In this document: positions 28,994 to 36,460 of the stretch, piece by piece
Layout: each line of letters begins with the position of its first letter
Position numbering within the stretch: position 1 is the stretch's first letter
Assembly: GCF_021390435.2 (NCBI RefSeq)
Contig: NZ_JAJVCN010000006.1
Location: 1-64,000, forward strand
Length of the DNA stretch: 64,000 nucleotides
DNA from: Kibdelosporangium philippinense
GTDB taxonomy: Bacteria > Actinomycetota > Actinomycetes > Mycobacteriales > Pseudonocardiaceae
Direction of reading: 5' to 3'
The notes under the pieces: generated by a model
What the model was told of the DNA's origin: nothing
Seen by the model: the letters and a program-made list of their open reading frames with translations, nothing else
Databases searched by the model: none
Program-made: the position numbers and the translations under genes

Positions 28994-29667
28994 CGCTTGA
29001 TCAGCGCGAAAAACGCGTCCTCCAGGGTGTGATGGGTTCCGGTGATCTCGGCGAGCGTGCCGTGGGCCATCACTCGGCCGCGGTTGATGACGACCACGTC
29101 ATCCACAGCCATCACTTCCATCAGATGACTGGACAGCAGCACCGTTTTGCCCGCGGCGGCGAAGTCCTTGAGAAACGTGCGGATCCAGCGGATGCCTTCG
29201 GGATCGAGACCGTTGATGGGCTCGTCGAGCACCAGGGCCTTCGGATCGCCCAACAACGCGGCGGCGATGCCAAGGCGCCTGCTCATCCCCAGCGAGTAAC
29301 GGCCGACGCGTTTCCCCGCCGCTTCGGTCAGTCCGACCATGTCAAGGACTTCGTCGACTCGGCTTCGCGAAATGCCTGCCGCTGCGGCGATCCACCTCAG
29401 GTGCGCCCGGCCGGTGCGTGACCGATGCGCTCCTGAACCGTCCAGCATCGCGCCGATTTTCCTGACGGGATTTTTGAGCTGGGCGTAGGGAACCCCGTCC
29501 ACCAAAGCCCGGCCGGACGTCGGATGGTCAAGGCCGAGCAGGATCCGCAGGGTCGAGGACTTGCCCGCGCCGTTCGGCCCGAGGAAACCGGTGACTCGTC
29601 CAGGGCGGGCTTCGAAGCTGACGTCGTCGAGGACGTGCCGCTTGGTGACGTGGTCGATCGTGAGCAT
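28990..29667 (-). CDS. ABC transporter ATP-binding protein (BcrA-like)
   Basis: 225 residues. Walker A GPNGAGKSST, signature YSLGMSRRLGIA (the SLGM variant of the BcrA group), Walker B ALVLDEPINGLDPEG and H-loop LLSSHLME. First gene of a five-gene operon (ATPase, two permeases, kinase, regulator) with 4-bp overlaps or short gaps. Such sets export peptides or drugs and sense cell-envelope antibiotics; the substrate is inferred only by family. Confidence 0.94.
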   Translation of the reverse strand: MLTIDHVTKRHVLDDVSFEARPGRVTGFLGPNGAGKSSTLRILLGLDHPTSGRALVDGVPYAQLKNPVRKIGAMLDGSGAHRSRTGRAHLRWIAAAAGISRSRVDEVLDMVGLTEAAGKRVGRYSLGMSRRLGIAAALLGDPKALVLDEPINGLDPEGIRWIRTFLKDFAAAGKTVLLSSHLMEVMAVDDVVVINRGRVMAHGTLAEITGTHHTLEDAFFALIKR

Positions 29668-29848
29668 GCGGTTGAGTCAATCCGGATCGAGGCGGCGGCA
29701 CATCGGCTCGTGGCCCGATCTTGCCGGGACCGTGGTCCGTCAGACCTGGGTCTTACGGGCCGCTCGGGTTGCCCGTTTCGTCACACCGTTGTCAGTGTCG
29801 CGCGGGCATGTGCTTTGGTGATCATGTTGGGGAATGGGAGGAGACCAC

Positions 29849-30673
29849 ATGAGGCGCTGGACGACGCTGGCTGGACTGATCGCGCTCGTGGCCGGGACCT
29901 TTGTGCCGACCGCGCAGGCGGCGCCCGCGTGCCCGTCGGTTGGCGGGAACTATGCGGGGTCCGGGCCGTTCGCGGTGACGCAGGCGTCCAATGGGGCAGG
30001 AACGACGATCTTCCGGCCGACCAATTTGGGCAGCCTCGGCTGCGGCACCCACCCGGTGCTGCTGTGGGGCAACGGCGCAGCGGCGACACCCGCGAACTAC
30101 GCCCCACTGCTGACCCACTTCGCGTCACACGGATTCATCGTGGCGGCGTATGAAGGCAAGTCGGAGGATCCAAAGTTCCTGCTGGCGGGGCTGGATTGGC
30201 TGACGCAGCAGAACAGCACCGCAGGCAGCCCGTTCGCGGGCAAGGTCGACCTGGCGCGCGTCGGCGCGACCGGGCACTCACTCGGCGGCGGCCAAGCGGT
30301 CGGAGCTGGCGCGGATCCCCGCGTGGACACAGTCGCACCGTTCTTGGGCGGGCCTTTCAACGACCCTGCCAAGTTGCGCGGTCCCGCGTTCTTCACTGCC
30401 GGTGAGCTCGACCCGATCGTGTGGTCGTCGGTGGTGAAGGGCGAGTACCAGAAGGCAAGCCAGGTGCCCGCGATCTTCGCCGAACTGCGTGGCAAAGGCC
30501 ATTTCCTCGACGGTGACGCAGGCGGTCTGCGCGGACCGATCACCGCATGGTTCCGCTACCACCTGATGGGTGACACGCAGGCACGCGGTTTGTTCTTCGG
30601 CCCGAACTGCGGCTACTGCGGACCATCGGAGTGGACGAAGTTCGAGCGCAACGCGAAGGCAGCAGCGCTCTAG
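29849..30673 (+). CDS. Secreted α/β-hydrolase (PET hydrolase/chlorophyllase-like)
   Basis: 274 residues. Signal peptide MRRWTTLAGLIALVAGTFVP, cleaved after AQA. Serine nucleophile elbow GATGHSLGGGQAVG, an Asp in FTAGELDPIV, and His in LRGKGHFLDGD. Four Cys, two in GPNCGYCGP, suit an extracellular enzyme. Start ATG 29849 with GGGAGGAGA. Esterase or lipase-like activity is inferred. Confidence 0.88.
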   Translation: MRRWTTLAGLIALVAGTFVPTAQAAPACPSVGGNYAGSGPFAVTQASNGAGTTIFRPTNLGSLGCGTHPVLLWGNGAAATPANYAPLLTHFASHGFIVAAYEGKSEDPKFLLAGLDWLTQQNSTAGSPFAGKVDLARVGATGHSLGGGQAVGAGADPRVDTVAPFLGGPFNDPAKLRGPAFFTAGELDPIVWSSVVKGEYQKASQVPAIFAELRGKGHFLDGDAGGLRGPITAWFRYHLMGDTQARGLFFGPNCGYCGPSEWTKFERNAKAAAL

Positions 30674-30709
30674 AGCCTTGGGAATCGGGTTCTAGTTACT
30701 TCTTTCCTA

Positions 30710-30892
30710 GGACACCGCCGTAGCTTTGGTAGAGGTGCAAAGGAGCCTCAGCTGCGGCGGTGTCCATGTGGTGCATGGCTTGGTGCCTGCGGGCGAACCC
30801 AGGCAACCAGCTCAGGTTCCTGGTTTTCAGTGAGCCGCTCGATGGCTGAAATAATCAAGAGGCCGTTCGAGTGAACGCTGCGGCCTCATTTT
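30710..30892 (+). other. Candidate structured RNA with intrinsic terminator
   Basis: This gap holds a chain of hairpins on the plus strand. GGACACCGCCGTAGC (30710-30724) pairs with GCTGCGGCGGTGTCC (30751-30765). GCCT-gc-GGG-cgaa-CCC-AGGC follows at about 30787-30806. GAGGCCG (30859-30865) pairs with CGGCCTC (30881-30887), followed by ATTTTC. No known riboswitch core is recognised. It could be a small RNA, or terminators of the hydrolase gene. Confidence 0.4.
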
Positions 30893-30951
30893 CGGCCGAA
30901 TGCCAATAGCTTTGCCACTATGGATCCCAACTCGCCTCAGCAGTCACATCT

Positions 30952-30984
30952 ATCCCATCTATCCCACCTGTTACAGGATGGGAT
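30952..30984. other. Inverted repeat in AT-richer intergenic DNA
   Basis: ATCCCATC (30952-30959) and GATGGGAT (30977-30984) form an 8-bp stem. The stretch 30893-31220 is less GC-rich than the surroundings and holds no supportable gene; it presumably carries the promoter of the lipoprotein gene. Confidence 0.4.
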
Positions 30985-31220
30985 GCCGTCAAGGTCACCT
31001 TCACGGCGTTCAACGCACCAAATCAGGCCCTCGCGCTCCGGCCATCTCTGATTCTTGGCGCCGCCTCTTTGTCCAGGTGGATCTCTTGTGATGTCACGGT
31101 TGGAAAATTGCTTCCGCTAAGCAAGCAAGAAATTGCGGTCTTCTGGTCCGAATCCGGCGCAACCGGGTACGTGCATCGCTACGCTCGGCATCCGATCCTC
31201 ACCGACTGGAGGAAAATTTC

Positions 31221-32192
31221 ATGCTGCTGCGGGGGTTCGGAGCGTGGTTTCTGGCCGGCGTCCTGCTGGCCACAACGTCTGGGTGTGGGCTTATGGGGGA
31301 TTCGGACAGCCCAACACCGCCAGCCGGTGGCCAGTTGGAACGTAAGGTGATCAAGGTCGGCACGCTTGGCCTCGTCGACTCCGCACCACTCCATCTGGCC
31401 ATGGAGAACGGTCACTTCGCTGCCGAGGGCCTCGAAGTGCAGCTCACGACCGGGGCCAAGGGGTCGGCCAATGTGGACAACGTGCTCGGTGGCGAGCTCG
31501 ACTTCGGGTTGACCAGTTATCCGCCCGCGCTCATGCCCCAGGTCAAGGGGGTCGCCAATATCAAGATCGTCGCGGACGCCGTGCAGACCACCGAGAACCT
31601 GATTCTCTGTGTTGTCAAGAAGAACAGCCCGATCACCAAGCCTGCCGACCTCGTCGACAAGAAGATCGCCGTCTCGTCCAAGCGCGGTATTTCCGAGTTG
31701 ACGCTCAACTCCCAGCTCAAGATGATGTCCGTTGACCATCGGAAGATCGAGTACATCTCGATGGAGATCGCCTCAATGCCGTCCGCTTTGGACAGAGGTG
31801 ATGTCGCGGCCGCGGTCATCGCCGAGCCGCATTTGACCGCGGCCACCAAGGCCGGTCTGGTCAAGCTGATGGATCCGTTCTCCGGGCCCACCGCTGACTT
31901 CCCGTGGTCGGGGTGGATCGCCAAGAAGGAGTTCACCGACGCCAACCCGAACGTTGTCGCCGCCTTCAAACGCGCGCTCAACAAAGGCGTCGCGGAGACC
32001 GGTAGCCGGGACAAGGTCGGTCAGGTGCTGATGAAGCACGTCAAGATCGAACCGGACACGTACCAACTCATGACCATGCCCGTCTTCCCGACGAGCGTCG
32101 ATCCCAAGCGCCTGCAACGCGTCGCCGACCTCATGCTCGAGCAAGGCGAGATCGACAAGCCCATCGACATGCGCTCGATGATGCTCAACTAG
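31221..32192 (+). CDS. NitT/TauT-type substrate-binding lipoprotein (orphan)
   Basis: 323 residues. Lipoprotein signal with lipobox TSGC (C23). NMT1/SsuA-like periplasmic-binding fold: VIKVGTLGLVDSAPLHLAME, HFAAEGLEVQLTTGAKG, LVDKKIAVSSKRG. Binds a small anion or organic compound such as sulfonate, nitrate or a pyrimidine for an ABC importer, but no permease or ATPase gene is adjacent. Start ATG 31221 with GGAGGAAAA. Ends at a hairpin shared with the convergent gene. Confidence 0.88.
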   Translation: MLLRGFGAWFLAGVLLATTSGCGLMGDSDSPTPPAGGQLERKVIKVGTLGLVDSAPLHLAMENGHFAAEGLEVQLTTGAKGSANVDNVLGGELDFGLTSYPPALMPQVKGVANIKIVADAVQTTENLILCVVKKNSPITKPADLVDKKIAVSSKRGISELTLNSQLKMMSVDHRKIEYISMEIASMPSALDRGDVAAAVIAEPHLTAATKAGLVKLMDPFSGPTADFPWSGWIAKKEFTDANPNVVAAFKRALNKGVAETGSRDKVGQVLMKHVKIEPDTYQLMTMPVFPTSVDPKRLQRVADLMLEQGEIDKPIDMRSMMLN

Positions 32193-32212
32193 TGGTTGAT
32201 CGTGACCACTAG
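32189..32212. terminator. Bidirectional hairpin spanning both convergent stop codons
   Basis: CTAGTGGT (32189-32196) and ACCACTAG (32205-32212) pair perfectly. The lipoprotein stop (32190-32192) and the deformylase-fusion stop (32209-32211) both lie inside the stem. Confidence 0.65.
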
Positions 32213-33711
32213 TACTGCCAGTTCAGGCCGCTGCCGCCGTATTGCTCGATCGGGATCGCCTCGGTCCCCGGCGGCAGCCGGTCGATGTACAGCTTGCCGT
32301 GCAGGTGATCGATCTCGTGTGCGACCAACCGGGCCACACCTCTCTCGAAGATCGTGATCCGGCGCGCGCCGGACAGTTCCTGGTGTTCCACGTGCAGTAC
32401 CAACGGCCGGGGTACGAGGCCGCGCACATCGAAGAACGACAGGCAACCTTCGTACTGCTCGTCGAACTCTTCGCCGTTTTCGATGATCCTCGGGTTCAGC
32501 AACATGATCACGTCGTCGGTTCCCGGTGGGAAGACGATCGCTGCCGCCCGGTCGATGCCGATCTGGTTCGCCGCGAAGCCCATGCCTTTGCCGAACGTGT
32601 GCGCTGCCGACACCCGTTTGGCCGCGGAGACCAGTTCTGCTATCACTCGTTTGGCGTCTTCGGCTTCTTCGGGTAAGTGGAAGGGTTTCGCCGGTCTGTG
32701 CAGGATCGGGTCGTCGGATTGCACGACTCCCAACGATCTCATCACCTGGCTCGGTTTCTCCTCCGGCTCGGCCGGTCGGGTCGACTGCTTGCGCCGGAAG
32801 TGCCACTCCAGCCGGTATCGAGCGTGCAAGGGCGGCTCTTCCGTCGTCCACGAGAAAATCCGGCGGTTTCCCGATCTCTGCTCGTTGATCGCGGTCCGGA
32901 ACGGCATCGACTCCGCGGTCATCGACGTGTGCAGGCCCCAGACCGCTGGGTCGAGGTGTTCGGGAAAGTCAAGGCGTACAGACAAAAGCGACGTTGGCAG
33001 CCGGACGGCGCGCTGGAACCAGTTGCCCCACTTGTCATCCCGGACCGTGTATGTGTACTCGATCCAGGTACTCTGCCCTGGATACAAGGGAAAATGGCCG
33101 CTGTCGTTGGCGAACTGCAGCCACACTTCCTTGAACGCGTCCCGGTCGTGCTGTGCCACCCAGCGCATCGTCTCCGAGCGGTCCTCGCCGCACCAGGCCT
33201 GCAGATCGAGTTCTTCCCACGTGAGCGGGCGGTCCCGGTAGAGCTGGTTCGACAGGTCCGGATCGCCGGGAAACCGGTCAACCGAAATCCGGATCATGTA
33301 GCGGGTGATCGGATCCGTGCCGTAGTTGACCAGCTTTCGCCGCATGACCGCGCGATAGTTCCTGCCGTCGTAACGAAGTTCGGCGTCGTCATGTTCGACG
33401 AAAAGACTGCGGGTTGACGGTTCCGGGGCGCGCTCGATTGGAGTAGCGCGCACCACGACTGGGCGAAGGGCTTCGTACTCACGCCATGCACGGCGTAACG
33501 CACCACCGGCGTTCAGCGCGTCGTCCGCCGCTTTGGCGAACTCACGCGACGGGCGTTCGTGCCCGCTCTCCACTTTCGATACGTACGAACGGCTGTAGCC
33601 CATGGCAACAGCCACAGCGGTACGCGACATGCCGCGCACCTCCCGCCATCGCCGCAGTTCACCGACGAAGACGTCTTGGTGCGCAGGCGAGTCTTCGTCC
33701 TGGGTCGCCAT
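32209..33711 (-). CDS. XRE-type HTH regulator fused to peptide deformylase
   Basis: 500 residues from ATG 33711 behind GGGAGG. Residues ~14-70 are an XRE HTH (LRRWREVRGMSRTAVAVAMG, YSRSYVSKVESGHERPSREF). A middle domain of ~240 residues (WFQRAVRLPTSLLSVRLDFP, RYRLEWHFRRK) is unfamiliar. Residues ~340-500 form a peptide deformylase with all three metal-site motifs: GMGFAANQIGI, EGCLSF (Cys ligand) and VAHEIDHLHG (two His and catalytic Glu). The domain order suggests DNA-binding regulation linked to N-formyl-peptide chemistry. It could be a regulator that reuses a deformylase pocket as sensor; the catalytic residues all look intact. A small gene is divergent from it. Confidence 0.88.
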   Translation of the reverse strand: MATQDEDSPAHQDVFVGELRRWREVRGMSRTAVAVAMGYSRSYVSKVESGHERPSREFAKAADDALNAGGALRRAWREYEALRPVVVRATPIERAPEPSTRSLFVEHDDAELRYDGRNYRAVMRRKLVNYGTDPITRYMIRISVDRFPGDPDLSNQLYRDRPLTWEELDLQAWCGEDRSETMRWVAQHDRDAFKEVWLQFANDSGHFPLYPGQSTWIEYTYTVRDDKWGNWFQRAVRLPTSLLSVRLDFPEHLDPAVWGLHTSMTAESMPFRTAINEQRSGNRRIFSWTTEEPPLHARYRLEWHFRRKQSTRPAEPEEKPSQVMRSLGVVQSDDPILHRPAKPFHLPEEAEDAKRVIAELVSAAKRVSAAHTFGKGMGFAANQIGIDRAAAIVFPPGTDDVIMLLNPRIIENGEEFDEQYEGCLSFFDVRGLVPRPLVLHVEHQELSGARRITIFERGVARLVAHEIDHLHGKLYIDRLPPGTEAIPIEQYGGSGLNWQY

Positions 33712-33837
33712 GCTGCCTCCCACACCGGCTGACCGTGAGTACGCGTGAGCGCGCCGTGAGTAGCTCTCAGTCTTCCATGACATACCCCGTCGCTGGTGTC
33801 CTCGTATTCCAGATGTAGCACAGAAGGGGCTGAAACA

Positions 33838-34152
33838 GTGCGAAACACATCGACGACGACGGCGGTGACCGCGCAGACCACGAGTCCCGCGCAGCCGCGC
33901 AGCAGGGGACTTGTCATGAGCAAGCGCGCGCGCAGTGCTCGGCGCCTCGCCAGCCTGCTGACCACCAAGTCGGGCACTTACGTCCGGGTTTACTACGACC
34001 GGCAGATCCGCAGGTATCGGGTTGTATGGACAAACGGCCCCGATGCGGCACAGATGTTCACGTTCGCTGTTCAGGCAGCCGGGGATGTGTCTGAACTGGA
34101 CGTGGCGACGTTGCTGTGGGACCGGGGGACAACGAACAACAACCACAAGTAA
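33838..34152 (+). CDS. Small hypothetical protein divergent from the HTH-deformylase gene
   Basis: 104 residues from GTG 33838 (GAAGGGG 8 nt upstream), or 78 from ATG 33916 (AGGGGA upstream). Polar N-terminus, basic stretch MSKRARSARRLASLL, then TYVRVYYDRQIRRYRVVWTN and LDVATLLWDRG. No signal or membrane segment. The predicted β-rich core could be a small binding domain. Not recognised. It lies 126 bp from the start of the HTH-deformylase gene and may be its target or partner. Confidence 0.6.
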   Translation: MRNTSTTTAVTAQTTSPAQPRSRGLVMSKRARSARRLASLLTTKSGTYVRVYYDRQIRRYRVVWTNGPDAAQMFTFAVQAAGDVSELDVATLLWDRGTTNNNHK

Positions 34153-34312
34153 ATAGCCAGACCCGTCGACCGGACGACGTTTCGCGGCTGGACGCCTGTG
34201 TCCAAGAAGCTGATGCCGCACCCCTCCCGACGCGTTGCCCGGTAGACGTGCCGTTCCGGTGGCCAGCCGACAGCCCCCGTGCTGGTCACCGGACGGCATC
34301 CAAAGTTCGTCG

Positions 34313-34879
34313 TCAAACGGGATATCTGATCAGTGTGCGCATCTTGTCAGGGGCATCCGTGCGCGGCCTGGTCAGGTAGATCTCGTGGTGCTTTCCAGTG
34401 AGCTGACGGCCCTCCTGCCGCACGAAATCCATCAGCCTGGCAATCGTGGGTGGTTCGGCGCTGTACGGGCCCTTGTGCAGGATCTGAGCGCACGTTCCCT
34501 CGGTGAACTCCTCGAACCGCACCCCTTCGACTGGCCTCTTGCGGGCCGCCTTGGCCATCGCCGAAGCGACGATCTCGGCCGTGGCCCGCGCCGGTTGCAA
34601 GATCATCATGGTCCATTGCCAGGCATCCCGGTCACCGGCCGCGAAGACTGCCGGATCGGGTGACCACCATTGCCCCTGAAGAGGGAACACCGAGTACTCC
34701 ACTTGGGTTTTCAACGCGGCACGAACCGAATAGGCGACCGCGTACAACCTCGACACCGCATTGCTGTATTCGGGTGAATCCGGCGCGCCCTTACCGTCGA
34801 CCATCAAGTACGGCAACGACGGCACGTCGATGAGTGCCGGTTCTTGCTTGCCGGAGAACAGATGTTTGTACTCATTCAT
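34313..34879 (-). CDS. GyrI-like small-molecule-binding domain protein
   Basis: 188 residues resembling the stand-alone GyrI-like/SOUL-type family: PALIDVPSLPYLMVDGKGAP, FPLQGQWW, RFEEFTEGTCAQILHKGPYS. Start ATG 34879 overlaps the end of the upstream MerR-GyrI gene by 8 bp (ATGAATGA), so translation is coupled. Probably binds a cationic drug-like ligand, as related proteins do. Confidence 0.82.
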   Translation of the reverse strand: MNEYKHLFSGKQEPALIDVPSLPYLMVDGKGAPDSPEYSNAVSRLYAVAYSVRAALKTQVEYSVFPLQGQWWSPDPAVFAAGDRDAWQWTMMILQPARATAEIVASAMAKAARKRPVEGVRFEEFTEGTCAQILHKGPYSAEPPTIARLMDFVRQEGRQLTGKHHEIYLTRPRTDAPDKMRTLIRYPV

Positions 34880-35614
34880 GCGAATGCTCCAACGGGATGA
34901 TGATCCGGGTGACCGGATTCTCAGGACCGGCGAGATAGGCCTCACGAGCCAGCCCGGACGGCCGGTGACCGCGTTCGTAGATCCACGCGAACAGGCCCTG
35001 GTAAGCCAAAGTGACGTCCTCGTACGGTCCAACGTGCGTGGTCATCGCGACCAGACCGGCTGGCAGCCGTTCGACATCACCGCCGGGTTCCTCGGTTTCC
35101 ACGCCAACCGCGATCGCGATCCGCGTCGCGTCGATGTCCAACGGGAACAAGCCCCACCGCGGCCCGGCCAGGTTTCCCAGACCTGCCATGCACTTCCCGA
35201 CCGCGAGACCGATTTCCTCTGGCGCGCAGACGGTTCGGTGCACGACCAAACGGCGTGCTGGTTCGTTGGCGAGCGTGACTTCCTGAGTAGCAAGCCTTCC
35301 GACAGCAACCGAGTCAACGCTCGCGCGGTACGTGTGCGCTGCTCGATCTCCGCCTCGACCCGGCTCAGATGCGTGCCGAGCACTTGTGCGTCCTGCAACG
35401 CGGCCGGAATCTCAGCCAGCGGAACGTCCAACCTGCGCAGCAACGCGATCGCCAGCGCGCGGCGCGCCTGTGCGGTGGAGTAGTAGCGATAGCCGGTTGC
35501 CGCGTCGACTTCGGCAGGGACGAGCAGGCCGAGCTGGTCGTAGTGGCGCAGCTGTTTGGCGCTGAGCCGGCAAATCCTGGCGAACTCGCCAATCGGCAGC
35601 AGGTGATCGGTCAC
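34872..35614 (-). pseudogene. MerR regulator with GyrI-like effector domain, frameshifted
   Basis: GTG 35614 opens a MerR HTH (LPIGEFARICRLSAKQLRHYD, GLLVPAEVDAATGYRYYS) and coiled coil (LSRVEAEIEQRTRTARALTR). After LLLRK (about 35280) this frame degenerates. The alternative frame reads VTLANEPARRLVVHRTV and a full GyrI-like domain (LVAMTTHVGPYEDVTLAYQG) to 34872. One missing base near 35280 explains both. Either a recent inactivating mutation or a sequencing error. TipA/BmrR-like regulators of this build sense drugs and activate the downstream gene. Confidence 0.75.
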
Positions 35615-35620
35615 ACGTGC

Positions 35621-35650
35621 ATCCTGATCCTTGCCACAGTGTCAAGGTCA
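35621..35650 (-). promoter_or_regulatory. MerR-type promoter with 19-bp spacer and operator
   Basis: Operator CCTTGCCACAGTGTCAAGG (35629-35647) is a near-perfect inverted repeat. On the minus strand TTGACC (-35), a 19-bp spacer and CAGGAT (-10, 35621-35626) match the stretched promoters activated by MerR proteins. The start codon lies about 7 nt after the -10 box, so the transcript is probably leaderless. Confidence 0.7.
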
Positions 35651-35689
35651 ACACAGTGGGAAGGTCAAATTCGTGGCTAACCTGGACGG

Positions 35690-36460
35690 GTGAACGGGTA
35701 CCGCTTTGTCGCGATCGGGGACAGCTTCACCGAAGGGATCGGCGACCCTGGCCCGGACGGCACGTTCCGCGGCTGGGCGGACCGATTCGCCGAAATGCTG
35801 GCCGAACGCCGCGGCCCGATCAGTTACGCGAACCTGGCCGTGCGTGGCCTGACCGCACGCCAGGTCGTGCAGACCCAACTCGACGCCGCGGTGGCGCTGG
35901 AGCCCGAGCTGGTTACGGCGGTCGCGGGAATGAACGACCTGATCAGGCCGAAGCTGAACTTCCGCGAGTTCGTGGCCGACCAGGAGAAGATGATCAGCAC
36001 CCTGGGCGCGACCGGCGCGCAGGTGATCACCGCGACCCTGCCAACCCCAGGCCAGGGCACGCCACTGCCGACGCCGTTACGCCGTGCGTTGGTCAAGCGG
36101 CTGAACCTGAGCAACGCCTTTGTCCGGCGAATTGCGGCCAAGCACGGCGCGCTGTGCCTCGACCTAGCCGCGATGCTGCCGCCCGGAACCGGCGGCTGGA
36201 GCGAAGACCGCCTGCACCCAGGGCCAGACGGGCACCGCGCGACGGCGCAGGCATGCATGGGCCTGCTCGACGGGGAACCGCCGCGCAGACTGGCCGTGAC
36301 CGAAATCGTCGAGGTCGATCCCGGCGAGCCGACCTGGCGGGAACAGTTGCAGTGGACCAGGCAGTTCCTGGTGCCGTGGGTGAAACGGCGGCTGCGTGGC
36401 GAATCGAGCGCGATCGGGCTGGTCCCGAAGCGTTCGGGTTACGGGACAATATCGAGTTAG
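35690..36460 (+). CDS. SGNH/GDSL-family hydrolase
   Basis: 256 residues, cytoplasmic. Block I FVAIGDSFTEGIGDP (nucleophile Ser), block III AVAGMNDLIRP, block V EDRLHPGPDGHRATA (Asp/His). GDSL lipase/esterase fold. Start GTG 35690, only a few bases after a TAACCT hexamer, so possibly leaderless. Its stop overlaps that of the convergent SBP-vWA gene by 3 bp. Confidence 0.9.
   Translation: MNGYRFVAIGDSFTEGIGDPGPDGTFRGWADRFAEMLAERRGPISYANLAVRGLTARQVVQTQLDAAVALEPELVTAVAGMNDLIRPKLNFREFVADQEKMISTLGATGAQVITATLPTPGQGTPLPTPLRRALVKRLNLSNAFVRRIAAKHGALCLDLAAMLPPGTGGWSEDRLHPGPDGHRATAQACMGLLDGEPPRRLAVTEIVEVDPGEPTWREQLQWTRQFLVPWVKRRLRGESSAIGLVPKRSGYGTISS

Noticed and set aside
26306..29667. Natural-product biosynthetic cluster
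   Set aside because: Exporter and two-component genes are present, but there is no PKS, NRPS, precursor peptide or modification enzyme nearby.
30700..30900. SAM or cobalamin riboswitch
   Set aside because: A fragment GGGCGAACCCAGGCAACC resembles part of the SAM core, but the remaining conserved segments are absent and the downstream gene is not a methionine gene.
32209..34299. 696-aa version of the HTH-deformylase protein
   Set aside because: The extra N-terminal 196 residues are antisense to the small divergent gene; ATG 33711 has a good RBS and begins right before the HTH.
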